The notes under the pieces are model-generated. The model saw only the letters and a list, made by a program, of their open reading frames with translations. It was not told the DNA's origin and made no database searches. Below are positions 1 to 10,869 of a DNA stretch of 64,000 nucleotides, piece by piece (positions within the stretch are counted from its first letter, which is position 1; each line of letters opens with the position of its first letter). Where the stretch lies: the NCBI GenBank assembly GCA_036927565.1, contig JAYESD010000008.1, positions 118,943,498 to 119,007,497 on the forward strand. Direction: 5' to 3'. Origin of the DNA: Tuctoria greenei. Lineage: Eukaryota > Streptophyta > Magnoliopsida > Poales > Poaceae. A program made the position numbers and the translations under genes.

Positions 1-3000
1 AAAGATCCATTCCCACTACCTAGAATAGATCAGATAGTGGATTCCACCTCCGGGTGTGAATTACTGTGTTTCTTAGACACATATTCTGGGTATCATCAAA
101 TCAGAATGTCTAGGGAAGATGAAGAGCATACCTCATTCATCACAGTAGATGGATTGTACTATTATACAGCCATGCCATTTGGTCTCAAGAATGCAGCTTC
201 AACTTTTGTACGAGCTATGTACAAAACCTTTGATGAACTCATTAGAGACATAGTGGAAGTGTACGTCGATGACATCGTGGTCAAGGTCAAGAACAAGGAG
301 TCACTCCTTGAGACCTTGCAGGCTGTCTTCGACAAGCTGCGGGCCACCCGCACAAAGCTAAACCCAGACAAGTGTGTCTTCGGGGTTAGCTCCGGAAAAC
401 TTCTTGGTTTCTTGGTAAGTCACCGGGGTATAGAAGCTAATCCGGCAAAGATCAAAGCCATTGAAGACATGCGGCCACCAACCCGCATCAAAGATGTCCA
501 AAAGCTAACTGGATGTCTAGCAGCCCTTAGCCGGTTCATTTCAAGACTGGCGGAACGGGCACTCCCCTTCTTCAAGTTATTGAGGAAGTCCGGACCATTC
601 CGATGGTCCGAAGAAGCAGAGAAGGCATTCCAGGAGCTGAAACAGTTCCTCACCACCCTACCAATTCTGGTAGCTCCAAACCCTGGTGAGCCTTTGTTGC
701 TTTACATTTCAGCAATTGATGATGTTGTCAGTATGGTTCTGGTTGCGGAGAGACCAGAGGTACCCCATACTCAGGAATACAGACCCCTTCGGAAGGTCCG
801 GAGGTCCCTGAAAGCGAGTCTAGGTCCCAGCTCCCAGACTCGAATCCACAAGAAGATACTTCAGAAGACCCAGACCCCTCTGGAGGGTCCAGGTCGCTTC
901 TGAAGAAGCTCCGGGTTCATCCCGACAGGACCCGAAGAAAATCCGGATCCCTCCGGGAGGATCCGAGTTAGTGCAGAGGAAGCTCCGGGCCCCTCTGCGA
1001 GGGTTCGGACCATTCAGCGCCCGATGTACTTCATTAGTGAAGTACTACATGATGCCAAGACTCGATACCTAGAGGTGCATAAGCTGCTCTATGCAGCTCT
1101 TATTGCCTCCGGGAAGCTTCGCCATTATTTCCAAGCTCACAAGATCTCAGTGGTGACTTCTTACCCACTTCGAGCAATATTGCATAATCCCAATTCAACT
1201 GGGAATATTGCAAAGTGGGCAGCGGAATTGGGCAAATTTGATCTTGAATTCATTTCAAGGCAAGCAGTCAAGAGTCAAGCATTGACAGACTTCGTGGCGG
1301 AATGGACTCCCTCTCCATCAAACCCTGGGGGCCCCAGCGACCAGAAGCCGGAATACAAGGCTCCGGTCTTCACCGAGCCTCACTGGACCCTCTACTTCGA
1401 TGGCTCCATGCAAAAGCAGGGGGCCCGAGCTGGAATCCTTCTCCTCGCACCAATCGGGGAGAAGGTAAAATACATGGTACACCTTGACTTCAAGGCGACC
1501 AACAACATGGCGGAGTACGAAGCACTCATCTACGAACTAAAGGTGGCACTGTCATATGGTGTCAAGCAACTGCTGGTCAAGGGAGATTCGCAGCTCATCA
1601 TTAAGCAAGTAAAGAGTGAATGCTCCTGCAACAATCTCCAGCTAGCTGCTTACCTCCTTGAAGTCCAGAGGCTTCAGAAGGACTTCGAAGTCCTAGATCT
1701 CCACCATGTTCAGCGTGCCCATAACGCTGAAGCTGATGAACTCTCGACGAAAGCGTCAACCGGAGCTCCGGCTCCTGACGGAACTTTTGTCCGGAGGTTG
1801 TCAAAACCAACAGCTCAGCCTGCCGAACTGAGCGAAGGAGGCGAGATCAGCATCCCGAAGCTGACGGTCCCGATGGCCCTGTTACCATGGCAGCCATCAA
1901 GGGTCGTAGGTGCTGCCGGAAGCTCCGAGCAACCCAGCACGCAAAACTTAAATGCTCAAGCTAGTTCCGATGCATGGATCTCGGAGATCCGGAGCTACTT
2001 GAAAGACAACATCCTTCCTGACGATGATGTATCCGCTGACCGGGTAGTCAGATTGGCTAAAAGATACACGTTGGTAGAAGGGGATCTCTACCGGCGCGGT
2101 GCCAATGGCATCCTAATGCACTGCATCACAAGGGAAGAAGGCTGCAAACTCCTTGAAGAAATCCATGGAGGCGAGTGTGGGAACCACGCGTCTTCCCGCA
2201 CGTTGGTTGGTAAAGCCTTTCGGCACGGCTTCTACTGGCCTACAGCACTCCAGGATGCAACTGAGCTGGTGAAGAAATGCGAAGCATGTCAATTTCATGC
2301 AAAGCAAATTCACACACCGGCTCAGCCCCTACAAATGATACCTCCTACATGGCCCTTCTCTGTGTGGGGGATGTACATCTTGGGACCTTTCCCAAGAGCC
2401 GTTGGAGGTTACAAGTTCCTGTACGTCGCTATTGACAAGTTCACCAAGTGGCCGGAAGCAACTCCAGTTGTGAAAATCAACAAGCAATCCGCTATCAACT
2501 TTTTGCAGTCCATTGTATGCAGATTTGGAGTCCCAAACAAAATCATCACTGATAATGGGACCCAATTCACAATCTCTGCATTTCAAGGATATTGCGAAGA
2601 CCTCGGCATTCAAGTTTGCTACGCCTCCGTAGCACACCCAACAAGCAATGGCCAAGCCAAGAGAGCAAATGCTGAAATCCTTAAAGGACTCAAAACGCGC
2701 ACATATGAGCGTTTGAAAAAACATGGAGCCAACTGGATTGAAGAGATTCCGCCCACTTTATGGGCCAACAGGACATCTCCAAACCGGTCAACTGGAGAGA
2801 CACCCTTCTTCCTGCTGTACGGAGCTGAAGCAATCCTTCCTCCGGAAATCACCTTGGGTTCACTCCGGGTCTGGACCTTCGACGAAGCCACGCAGGACCA
2901 GCTCCGGCGTGAAGACCAAGACCTCCTTGAGGAGGGAAGGTGCCAAGCAGCTGTTCAGAATGCCCGATATCGCAAAGCCCTACGGCGCTATCATCAGCGG

Positions 3001-3210
3001 CATGTACACAACCGACAGCTCGAGGAAGGCGATCTGGCGCTACGGAGAATACAATCCAGAGAAGGGTTAAACAAACTCTCCCCTAGCTGGGAGGGACCCT
3101 TCCGAGTGATTAAAGTATCTCGTCCCGGAAGCGTTCGCTTGGCTACCGAGGATGGGACACCTCTCCCAAATCCTTGGAACATCGAGCACCTCCGTAAGTT
3201 CTACACTTAA
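1..3210 (+). pseudogene. Tat-type gypsy pol: RT, RNase H, second RNase H, integrase
   Basis: The frame is open from base 1, so the start is upstream. RT shows FLDxYSGYHQIRM and the catalytic YVDD near 264-275. The RNase H connection resumes at about 1020 (QRPMYFISEVLHDAKTRY). A second RNase H at about 1385-1770 keeps its acidic residues (YFDGS, MAEYEA, GDSQL, AEADE). The integrase HHCC finger follows (HGG...NH...CEAC). Its catalytic core is damaged: the first Asp is Tyr (TAC 2374-2376), the second Asp is present (2551-2553), and the Glu 36 residues later is Lys (AAG 2659-2661). The C-terminus has the usual ending PNPWNIEHLRKFYT. A TGA at 901-903 and frame changes in the acidic, Pro-rich linker at about 770-1010 break the ORF. 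The protein would copy element RNA and insert the DNA; this copy cannot integrate by itself. Confidence 0.9.
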
Positions 3211-4525
3211 TATCACGGAGGTGAGTCTGTAGTAACTTGAGGTGTATGTTATAGAGTCATTGTACAGAGTCGGGTAGTTCCTCCGGGAGAACAGTCAGAC
3301 CTTCCCCTGAAGGTCCGCAAAGTTCATGCAACACTTGTCACAGCCCCAGAACTAAAAGTGTGGCTAGCTACCCTGGGTCAAACGAGAAATTAAACACGCT
3401 TAGTCTGGTTCCGTACCCTAAGAGTGTACTTGTTTCCCCTGTACCCCGGACCTATAATGAAAGATATCTTCAGGTGAAATAGACTCCACGTGCATTTATT
3501 TTGTACAGGCTCAACATTCTTTTTTATTTTTCTATTTCTTGTATATAACAAGGACGTGCAATTCTTAAGAAATTTTAGTTCGACCGGTTCATATACAATT
3601 CGAGTTGTATTGTAGATTCTTTTGGATTCAAATATTGTTCATGGCCCACTCGCCTGAATGCCGCCAAGCCAACCTAGGGCCGGAGTGTGCTATCGACTTA
3701 GCCTGGTCAAGCACCCTAAGTATGCCACTCTACCTACAAACCGGAGGCCGAAGTAAGGCGGTTCCAAGAACAATTGAATCTGGAAGAAAAGACAACACAT
3801 TCGGTTGTATCTAGAATCGCGTTTGACCTAAAATTTTCTCGAAAGTCATAAGCCGCGATGAAGTTATAGGCAAGAAATGAATTTTACTATTTTTCTTGGC
3901 TTTAGTGTGCAGGAAAAATAAAATCCATGTTGATGGAGAGAAGCCGGAGCTAACAAAGCTCCGACTCCTTTAGATGGCTTGTAAACGAGCATCACCGGAG
4001 CAACCAAGCTCCGGTAAAGCTAGGGGGGCCAGCCGTCGATGTAAAATAAAAGATGGTGAGAAGACCCCACAAGTGGAGTCTGCTGCCGACAAGCTACGTG
4101 TTAGCAAAGGTCAGTGCGGGAGCTACTAAGCTCCGACACCCCGGAGGGCTAACTATCGATGCTCTATGCGTTGATAAGGACTATTGCCGGAGCTACTAAG
4201 CTCCGACGGTAGTCAGTTTGACCTCAGGGGGCCTTCACTATCGAAGACTTCGGACCTACACTCTACAAGTTCGAAGCAAATGAGTCTTCAACAAAACACA
4301 ATATCCTCTTGGTACATGTTCACAATAAAATTGTGTACATCTACCAGGGGGCCAAGTGAAGACAAAAGTGTTGAAAACAAAAAGTGAAATTCACAAAAAT
4401 TTGGGGATTTCATTCATCTGGAGACAAGGGATTACAAAATTGAGGAAGAAGAAGAGAGAATACAAGTGGGAACTACGGAGATGGTCCTAGACCCTATGGA
4501 AGAATTGGGCGACCTTCTGGGCAAC
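3211..4525 (+). other. Non-coding stretch between pol and the antisense gene
   Basis: No reading frame with recognisable homology is visible. The stretch has a T-rich segment at about 3500-3610 and, from 3943 to 4207, four short palindromic repeats listed separately. It probably holds the 3' ends of the converging pol and antisense transcripts (inference from orientation). Confidence 0.55.
3943..4207. repeat. Four dispersed 22-23 bp palindromic repeats
   Basis: Copies lie at 3943-3965, 3994-4015, 4116-4137 and 4186-4207. Each has arms of the form CGGAGCT and AGCTCCG around a short A/C/T-rich loop (for example GGAGCTACTAAGCTCC), so each could form a hairpin in RNA or DNA. They sit between the two convergent gene ends of the Tat element. 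Confidence 0.7.
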
Positions 4526-7500
4526 TTACGACACGTTGGCTCGGGCAGCTTCCCCTTCTCCTTCAACGGGACCTTCAAGCACCGGGTCTAGAGGAAATTG
4601 GGAGTTCCGGCTGGTGTAGCACGTCAACACATACTCTGCGACGTTCTTCGCCAAGGATTGCCCCTCAACCTCCAATTGGTCCGCGATGACGTCGCCCACC
4701 TTGGAGAGTTTGCTACCCGCCGAGCTCAACGCCTGCAACGCTAGGTCCGGCTCCGGCTCCGGATCATCCGGACGGACGGGACTAAAGCCCATCGGTGTTA
4801 GTGCGTCGTTAGCCTTGCCCAGGAACTCCCAAATCTGTAGGGAGTCCGCAGTCCTCAAGCCCTTCAATTCCTCCAGGGATCTTCTGGCCGCCACCAGTTC
4901 AGAATTCTCGCGGGCGAGGCGCTCAACTTCTTTGGCGTTTTGCTGAATCTTCTCAGCAACCCGCTTCTCGAGTTTTCCGAGCTCCTCCTCCCGGAGGTGG
5001 ATCTTGTTCCGGCGGTCAACCAGGTCCTTCTCCCTGCCCCTCACTTTCTTTTCCCTGGCAACAAGGGCACACTCTTGCTCGTAGAGCTCCTGCCCTCGCA
5101 CCCAGGCCTTCTCCTCCTCCTCAATGCAGCGCTCTTCCAATTTCTTGGCGCGCTCCTCGAGGCCCTTGTTAGACAGAGCCACCTTTTTGTTGAGCTCCTC
5201 CTCCCTCCTCAGGACGTCATCCCGCAGCTCTAGGAGTTTCTGCTCTTCATCTTCGAGCCGTTTCTCCCTCTCTTCAAGTGCCTCTCGGCGCTTGATGAGT
5301 GTAGTGTTAATGGCCTCAAGCCTTTCGTGGCGTTCATCGGCCGCAATGTTAGCTGCTTTGGTCTGCTCATAGATCTCCCGGGATTGAGCGTCGAGGGCGC
5401 GAGTCATACTCTCCTGGTCATCCAATAATTTACCCCAGTATTCCAGGCGGACCTTCTCCCGCTTGATCCACTCTTTGTCATCCGCTAGCCTCGACTGCGC
5501 CAGCTTGGTCTCGAAGTAGAGCCGGTTACGCCACCGCCTAAGGGTTTGGCGCTCCTCTTCAAGAGCCTTGCTGTCGTGGAAGAAGGCCAGTTGAACTTGA
5601 CGCAGACTGGAACAGGCGTTGTCAATAGACAATGACAACGGGATAGGTTCCGGACCTGCTGGGGTCTCCTCCGCTGGTTCCAGTGGGTTTTCAGATACAA
5701 AAATTGGGTCCCACTCCACAAGAGTGCTCCCCTGGGTCTCCATGCCACTAGGGCCGTCCTCCGGGATGGCCTCAGTCGCCATCGAGGAAGGCCCCGCCGC
5801 CAGGTCTTCATTCACCCCCTGAGGCAGGGGGCCAGGAACTTCACCAGGGCACTCCGGCTCAGCCGCGGGTACCTCCAACATCGTCACTTCCGAAGCAGGG
5901 GCCGCTTCTGGCTCTGGCCTGGGCACCTCCTCCGATGGGGGCTCAACATCCGACGCCTCTACAACAACCGGCTCGGGAGCTGGAAGATCTTCATCATCAA
6001 CCGGCCTTGCGGCCGGAGCTCCAACAACGACCAGCTCTGCGACCGGTGCTTCTGAGGTAGCCGGCCCAACCGCCGGGACTTCCTCAACATCCGGCACGCA
6101 CGCCGAGACTTCAATCACCTCCGGCTCAATCGCCGGAGCTTCGACAATTTCCGGCTCTGGGGCCGGAATTACTGCTTCCTCCGGCTCAACGGCCGGGGCT
6201 TCCATCATCTCAGCACCAGGACCCGGAGCTTCAACCTCCGGGACAGGTGCCGCTGGCGCATCTTCTCTCCCGCGGTCCGGTGCTACCACGCGAGTCTCTA
6301 GGGCTGAGTCGAGGTCCATGACCACGACAGCTGGTGCCAGAGCTGTCGCAGCTTCAGCCACCACTTGGGGCGGCACCGGGACAGGAGCAGAAGCTTCCGC
6401 CCTCACAGCTTCAACTGCTGTGGCTGAGGGTGGAGCCTCACTCCTCTTCTTGGGAACGCTGCAGATGATGGATGAAGGAACTTAAAAAATATAGTTACTG
6501 CATCTAAACAATTGTCCAAGGTAAAGATTAAAAATAACCTTGGGAGGCTTCTGCGCCAGCTTGCGCGTAACCTTTTTCCCGAGCATTCTGGGCTGGTCAT
6601 AGACGGCATGGAAGCTCCGGAAGGCCCCCCGGAACTCGTTGCAGCCACGGGCGTTTCCCTAGTCGAGGCCCCCCTCGATCGGGAAGAACCTCCGGACCTA
6701 GAGGCCTCAACCAGCCCAGGTGCAGGAGTCACGTGCCCAGAGCTAGCACCCCAGGAGGACCCCGCTGCGGGTACAGTCGCCGCGGTCGCAGAAGACCTCC
6801 CCCTCCAGGGAGAAGGAGCCGATGCAGAGGTGGCCTGCCTGACGGACCTTCCGTCGGCATGCTGCAGCTTCCTCTTCCGGCTCAAGAGTTCTTCCGCCGG
6901 CTCCTTGCCTTGCCGACGACCTCGGCCCTTGGCTTCGGGGCAGGGGCGGAGCCACCCTCGGAAGCTCCAGGGATCGCCACCCTAGTGGTTGATCTTCTCC
7001 CGATGACACCAAGGTCGTCAAGCGCAGGCATCTTCCGCTAGAGCTCCCTGCTAAACTCTACTTCGACATTCAGAGGGAGAAAAGCTGATGGCGGAGTCAA
7101 GTCGTCAACCACAACGTCGATGCCGTGCTGAAACTTCTTGAGGTGGAACTCCAAGGTTGTCCCCACCATGTTGGACTTCAGCCTGGTCTCGACCCGGTCG
7201 TCGTCCATCACGCTGTTGAGGGCCCAAGCGAGTTTTTCTCTCCTATTCAGCGGTGCCCACCTATTGACCAGGAAGTTGCAAAACACCACCTGAGGAGTCA
7301 ATCCTCTCTCCACGCATCGGCGGATCCTGGTCAGAGCAGGGTTGAAGGCTTCCGCCAGCACTGGAGCTTCACTCTAGATTGTCATGTCGATGTTGGGGAG
7401 GCCTTCGGGCAGCTCCAGCCTCTCGTGCTCCTCCACCCGGACGACTATCCAGTCCTTCTTCCAGTCATCCAACTTCCCAGAGGGAAACGACTGAAAGTAC

Positions 7501-8092
7501 TTGAATGGGCACTTCTTGCGTTTCACGAAGTAGTAGAAGCCAAGGTACTCATTGCTCCTGCCGGTGGTATGGACGGTGAAGAAGGTCCGGAAGAGTTCAA
7601 TGCAGGGGGGTTGCCCACCCACATCTCACAGAAGTGGACGAAGATAGACACGAGAAGAATGGAGTGGGGGCCAAGGTGATACAGCTGCAGACCATAGAAG
7701 TCTAGCAGCATCAAGAAAAAGGAGGAAAAAGGTGGTATCAACCCCACCATGGCGTACGAGGAAAAATACACCATTTCGCCTGCGTGCTCCTTCTCAAACG
7801 GGAGCTCTCGCCCGGCGCGGACCGAGCGGTTGAAGAAGTCCGAGGACCATCCCATGAGGGCCCGGACCTTCTTTAGGTCACCGTCGGTCTTCAAACGGCT
7901 CTCGCGGAGACCCAACTCCATCGCAGCACAGCAAGGCAGGAGGGGAAGAGCAAGCACAAGTTGGGAGTTTGAGCGCAAGATCAGATGAGAGGCGTAAAGA
8001 AACCCAAACGGTACCAAAGTGGCACCCCCGGGCCTAACCCTAGACCGAGGGAAGCTCTGGTGCTGACACGTGTCGGCTAACACCGGAGCCAT
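4526..8092 (-). pseudogene. Antisense additional gene of the Tat element (gypsy-type transposon domain plus coiled coil)
   Basis: The gene runs against pol, from the 3' LTR edge towards pol. The N-terminal part (7921 to about 7530) resembles the plant 'putative gypsy type transposon' domain (I associate it with Pfam PF04195): FFLMLLDFYGLQLYHLGP, then HFCEMWVG. It continues in a second frame (FRTFFTV..., from 7622) after an indel in a run of six G at about 7600, passes a TAG at 7374-7376, and continues through LNRREKLAWALNSVMDDDR to 7038. A Ser/Ala-rich section (6885-6540), with further frame changes upstream, joins across a predicted intron to a long open region (6457-4526). That region has E/P/A/V repeats and then about 250 residues of charged heptad coiled coil. 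The first ATG (8092) lies inside the LTR; ATG 7921 is an alternative start. Function unknown; such genes are known in Tat elements. Confidence 0.75.
6459..6538 (-). other. Predicted 80-bp intron in the antisense gene
   Basis: On the minus strand the exon ends CCCAAG before GTTATTTT at 6538, and the next exon begins after CATCTGCAG at 6459. The interval is AT-rich and about the usual minimum size of a plant intron. Removing it joins the open frame ending RRSLPR (6885 side) in phase 2 to the open frame beginning VPKKRSE at 6457, with no stop. That frame match is the main support; splicing itself is inferred. Confidence 0.55.
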
Positions 8093-8665
8093 CTGTTCTC
8101 CACAGTGTGCTCAGGTGCTGCCACGTGTCCAACTGTCGGATCTTCAGCCTCTAACCTCCGGAAGACTCCACAACGGCTCCGGATCTTCAAAGGGGAATCA
8201 AGGACTTCAAGACCCGACCAAGTGTCATTAATACTGCATTAATGAGACACGATTGGATGACCTTAATTACCAGTAACGGTGCTATCAAAGCCCATAACTC
8301 GGTCATTAAGGGTAATTAAACGTGTTGAATGTATATCAATATCAGTAATCGCCGAGGGCACATGTCGGGCCAGGCTAACTTGTAACGACCTGCCCTTGTA
8401 CTATAAAAGGACAGGCCGACGATACATAGGACACATCTACACACACGTTCCATAGACGCTCAGCACAAGCTCATACAGCTAATACAACACCAACACACCC
8501 GTGGAGTAGGGTATTATTCTCAGGCGGCTCGAACCACGTAAACCTCTGTGTCTCCTGTGTCATTTACAATTCACCTTCTTGAATCTCCGTGCGCCCACAC
8601 CGAACATCGAACTCCTCTAACACTTTAGTAGTATCGGGAGATCTGCCGGATCTAAACCACCGACA
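8071..8665 (+). repeat. 3' LTR of the Tat element
   Basis: It begins TGTCGG and ends CCGACA, a perfect 6-bp terminal inverted repeat with the TG...CA ends of an LTR, giving 595 bp. It holds a TATA box (8401-8410) and, downstream, the motif GGAGTAGGGTATTATTCTC (8502-8520), typical of the R/U5 part of grass Tat LTRs. The left boundary is less certain because no clear polypurine tract directly precedes 8071. Confidence 0.75.
8401..8410 (+). promoter_or_regulatory. TATA box of the Tat LTR
   Basis: CTATAAAAGG lies about 330 bp into the LTR, where a U3/R border is expected. In the missing 5' LTR copy it would drive the genomic RNA. Confidence 0.7.
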
Positions 8666-8679
8666 ATACTGCAACCCCA

Positions 8680-9461
8680 TCTTCTAAGGCGAAAGTCCAG
8701 GAAGATCCACTCCCAGTCCAGGAAGATCCACTCCCACTATGTCTCAGCAAGGATGATAGTAACCTTGCTAGTAAAGATAACCAAGAGCAACCAGTTGAAT
8801 AACAGCTTGAAGTAGTACCAGAGCAAGCTGTTATTAGTAAAGAGCAACCAGTTTAGAAACAACTTGAAGTAGTACTATAGCAAGCTGGTAGTAGTAAAGA
8901 GCAATCAGTTGAACAACAGGTTCAACAACAAGCCAATGTCCAACTTCCGGCGACTACTCCTCGGTCATCAGAGCCTATAAAAGTTAGCTCATACGAAAAT
9001 AAGAAACCTTCTAAAGAAGTGTCAAAATATTTGGAAAATCTGAAGGAAAATATTAGAAAATTGAGTGCATCACGTTCTTCACATGAGCCTTCATTAGAAG
9101 ATATTGAGGAGTTGGAAGAAGACGTTGTCATGTATAATCGGTGGACGACTTTAGTTAAACCAAGAGTTCCAATATACAAGATTCAGGATGTTCCTCCTGA
9201 ATATAATAATGGAAAGCCATCCATTACATTGGTACAACTTAGCAAACAATTTGTCCCGCTCAAAAGAATGCACGAGTGGTACATCACTATCAGAACAATA
9301 TATCATCTTTCTTACGTCACATTTCGTGTGCCAAAATAAGCATTCTGTAGCACTGGAGCAGATAAACGAGCCCTTTTCTTTGAAGATCTACATAGCCTTT
9401 TCCATCGAGGCATGCTTGAAATCAACCTGCTACTCATCTGGTGCTTGTAAGTGCCTCTAAT
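8680..9461 (+). pseudogene. CACTA accessory protein fragment (acidic/Gln-rich, upstream of the Ulp1 domain)
   Basis: A frame with isolated stops encodes repeats of the form SKEQPVEQQLEVV (57-bp DNA period), then a charged segment (SKYLENLKENIRKLSASR..., LEDIEELEEDVV), then a piece resembling the usual CACTA segment before the protease (LSKQFVPLKRMHEWY, FEDLHSLFH). Stops sit where Gln or Glu is expected. A T-rich, intron-like stretch follows about 9455. Function unknown; in this family the region precedes the C48 domain. Confidence 0.55.
8785..8935 (+). repeat. 57-bp tandem repeat in the CACTA-1 coding region
   Basis: GAGCAAYCAGTTKAR begins at 8785, 8842 and 8899, exactly 57 bp apart, so the array encodes a 19-residue repeat. 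A 21-bp tandem duplication (GTCCAGGAAGATCCACTCCC) lies just upstream at about 8695-8736. Confidence 0.8.
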
Positions 9462-9499
9462 ATTTTTTATTTGCTTTTCTTACTACACTCATACACATT

Positions 9500-10686
9500 T
9501 CATGAGATTATAACAATTATGGACGACTTCAATAGGATGCAATACATGGATAATGAATAGATGAAACGCAAGACAGTTATCCTTGACCCAACATGGATTG
9601 CAAAAATGATATTCGACGTTAAGATGGATCGAGACTCAGAACAGTACAAGCACATGAAAAAAAAGAATGGATAAATCAATCACAAAACAAATGAAGGATA
9701 AAAGGACAAAGGTTGCAACTTACATAGGACATGCCATGTTTAACTTTGTCAGAGATGGCAAGGACCTCGTAAAGCCTCTGTACCACTTCGAGTAAGTTCG
9801 ACACATGACATTGAAATAGCAATTATTGAAAATTGTTGACTCAACACGTTTGTTTGAACCTGTGCAGTAAACACTACATAATGATCTTCATCAAGCCAAC
9901 GCGGGGTTTGGCAACAGTCTTGGACTCAGCCGATTATCCACCAGATCGTTACAAAGATTTCTTTTCCATTTTGAAATTGTACATTTATTTGATACTTTTA
10001 ATTTACAGAATGTATTGACAAGTATTATATGACATTTCTTGTATTAAAGCGCTTGGCGATTTTACGCGGAACAACTTAGCAGTCAGAGACCTCCTAATAC
10101 GAAAGCGTTGGACATTAAAGCATATTATCCTTGTCCCAAGTAGCCTGCTGGGAGTGTCTTATGTGGGTATTATGTATGCAAGCATCTTCAGACCGCCAGC
10201 GAATATAGAATGAATCATGAGGATGTAAGTTATTCTTAATATCGATATCTTATTTTCTTACCTTTAAGTTTCACTTTCATTGTAACTAGCGTATTTTTAA
10301 TACTTATACTCTCTGCTGTTCAATATTATCCAAAACATTATTTTCAGATTTTGATTCCAACTTCAAAATTCAATTGCTCATCGTACAACTGTTCCAAAAA
10401 ACCAAATAAATTCCTGTATACTCACTTTGATCTATACTTTGAGATTGTTCAAACGAACACATTCTAAACCTTGTTATGTATTTCATTGCAACACACGGAG
10501 AATGTGTACCAAGAATGGTCAGTTTCTAGAAGTATGCTTGGTGGAGGAGCCGACAAAATTGCCGATGAACTGTGTCAATTCATGCGTCGCAAAATTTTGC
10601 ACCAAAGAGGGATGTTCTTTGATGAGGATGGTGTAATAGCTGATGTGCCAGAACTTTACGACTATGACAATAGAAATATTTTTTAG
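9500..10686 (+). pseudogene. Ulp1-like cysteine protease (C48) domain of CACTA-1
   Basis: Pieces in order are VILDPTWI (about 9570), the aspartate motif VLDSADY (Asp codon 9923-9925), PAGSVLCGYYVCKHL with the nucleophile Cys at 10162-10164, and a C-terminus DELCQFMRRKILHQRG...VPELYDY ending at 10686. C48 enzymes cleave SUMO-type conjugates and use His, Asp, Gln and Cys. Here the Gln expected in KQPAG is a TAG stop (10141-10143). AT-rich, intron-like segments separate the exons (for example 9455-9520 and 10225-10400). The role of this domain in CACTA transposition is not established. Confidence 0.72.
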
Positions 10687-10869
10687 TAAAACTTGTAAAC
10701 TATGAGATGACTTGTATGTGTAACTTGTACATATGTATATTGTTTTAGTGAAATTGACTTCTGTGAGATGACTTCTGTGATTGTATTGTTTACTCCAGTG
10801 ATTATATTGTTGACTTCTGTGATTATATTGAATTCACCTAGAAATTAGAAATAACAGCAGGTAGTATTG

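Larger units (their letters stand above)
1..8665 (+). mobile_element. Tat-lineage Ty3/gypsy LTR retrotransposon, left end outside the window
   Basis: The order seen is RT, RNase H, a second archaeal-type RNase H, integrase, a long antisense gene and a 3' LTR. The dual RNase H and the antisense gene between pol and the 3' LTR are hallmarks of the plant Tat lineage (Grande/RIRE2-like). The 5' LTR, gag and protease lie left of base 1. The right end is set by the LTR terminus CCGACA at 8665, followed by CACTA-1 sequence, so this element appears to have inserted into that transposon. The 5-bp target duplication cannot be checked; the right copy would be ATACT at 8666-8670. Confidence 0.88.

Noticed and set aside
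5124..5372. Plus-strand Ser/Leu-rich ORFs over the coiled-coil gene
   Set aside because: Shadows of the charged minus-strand coiled coil; no independent signal.
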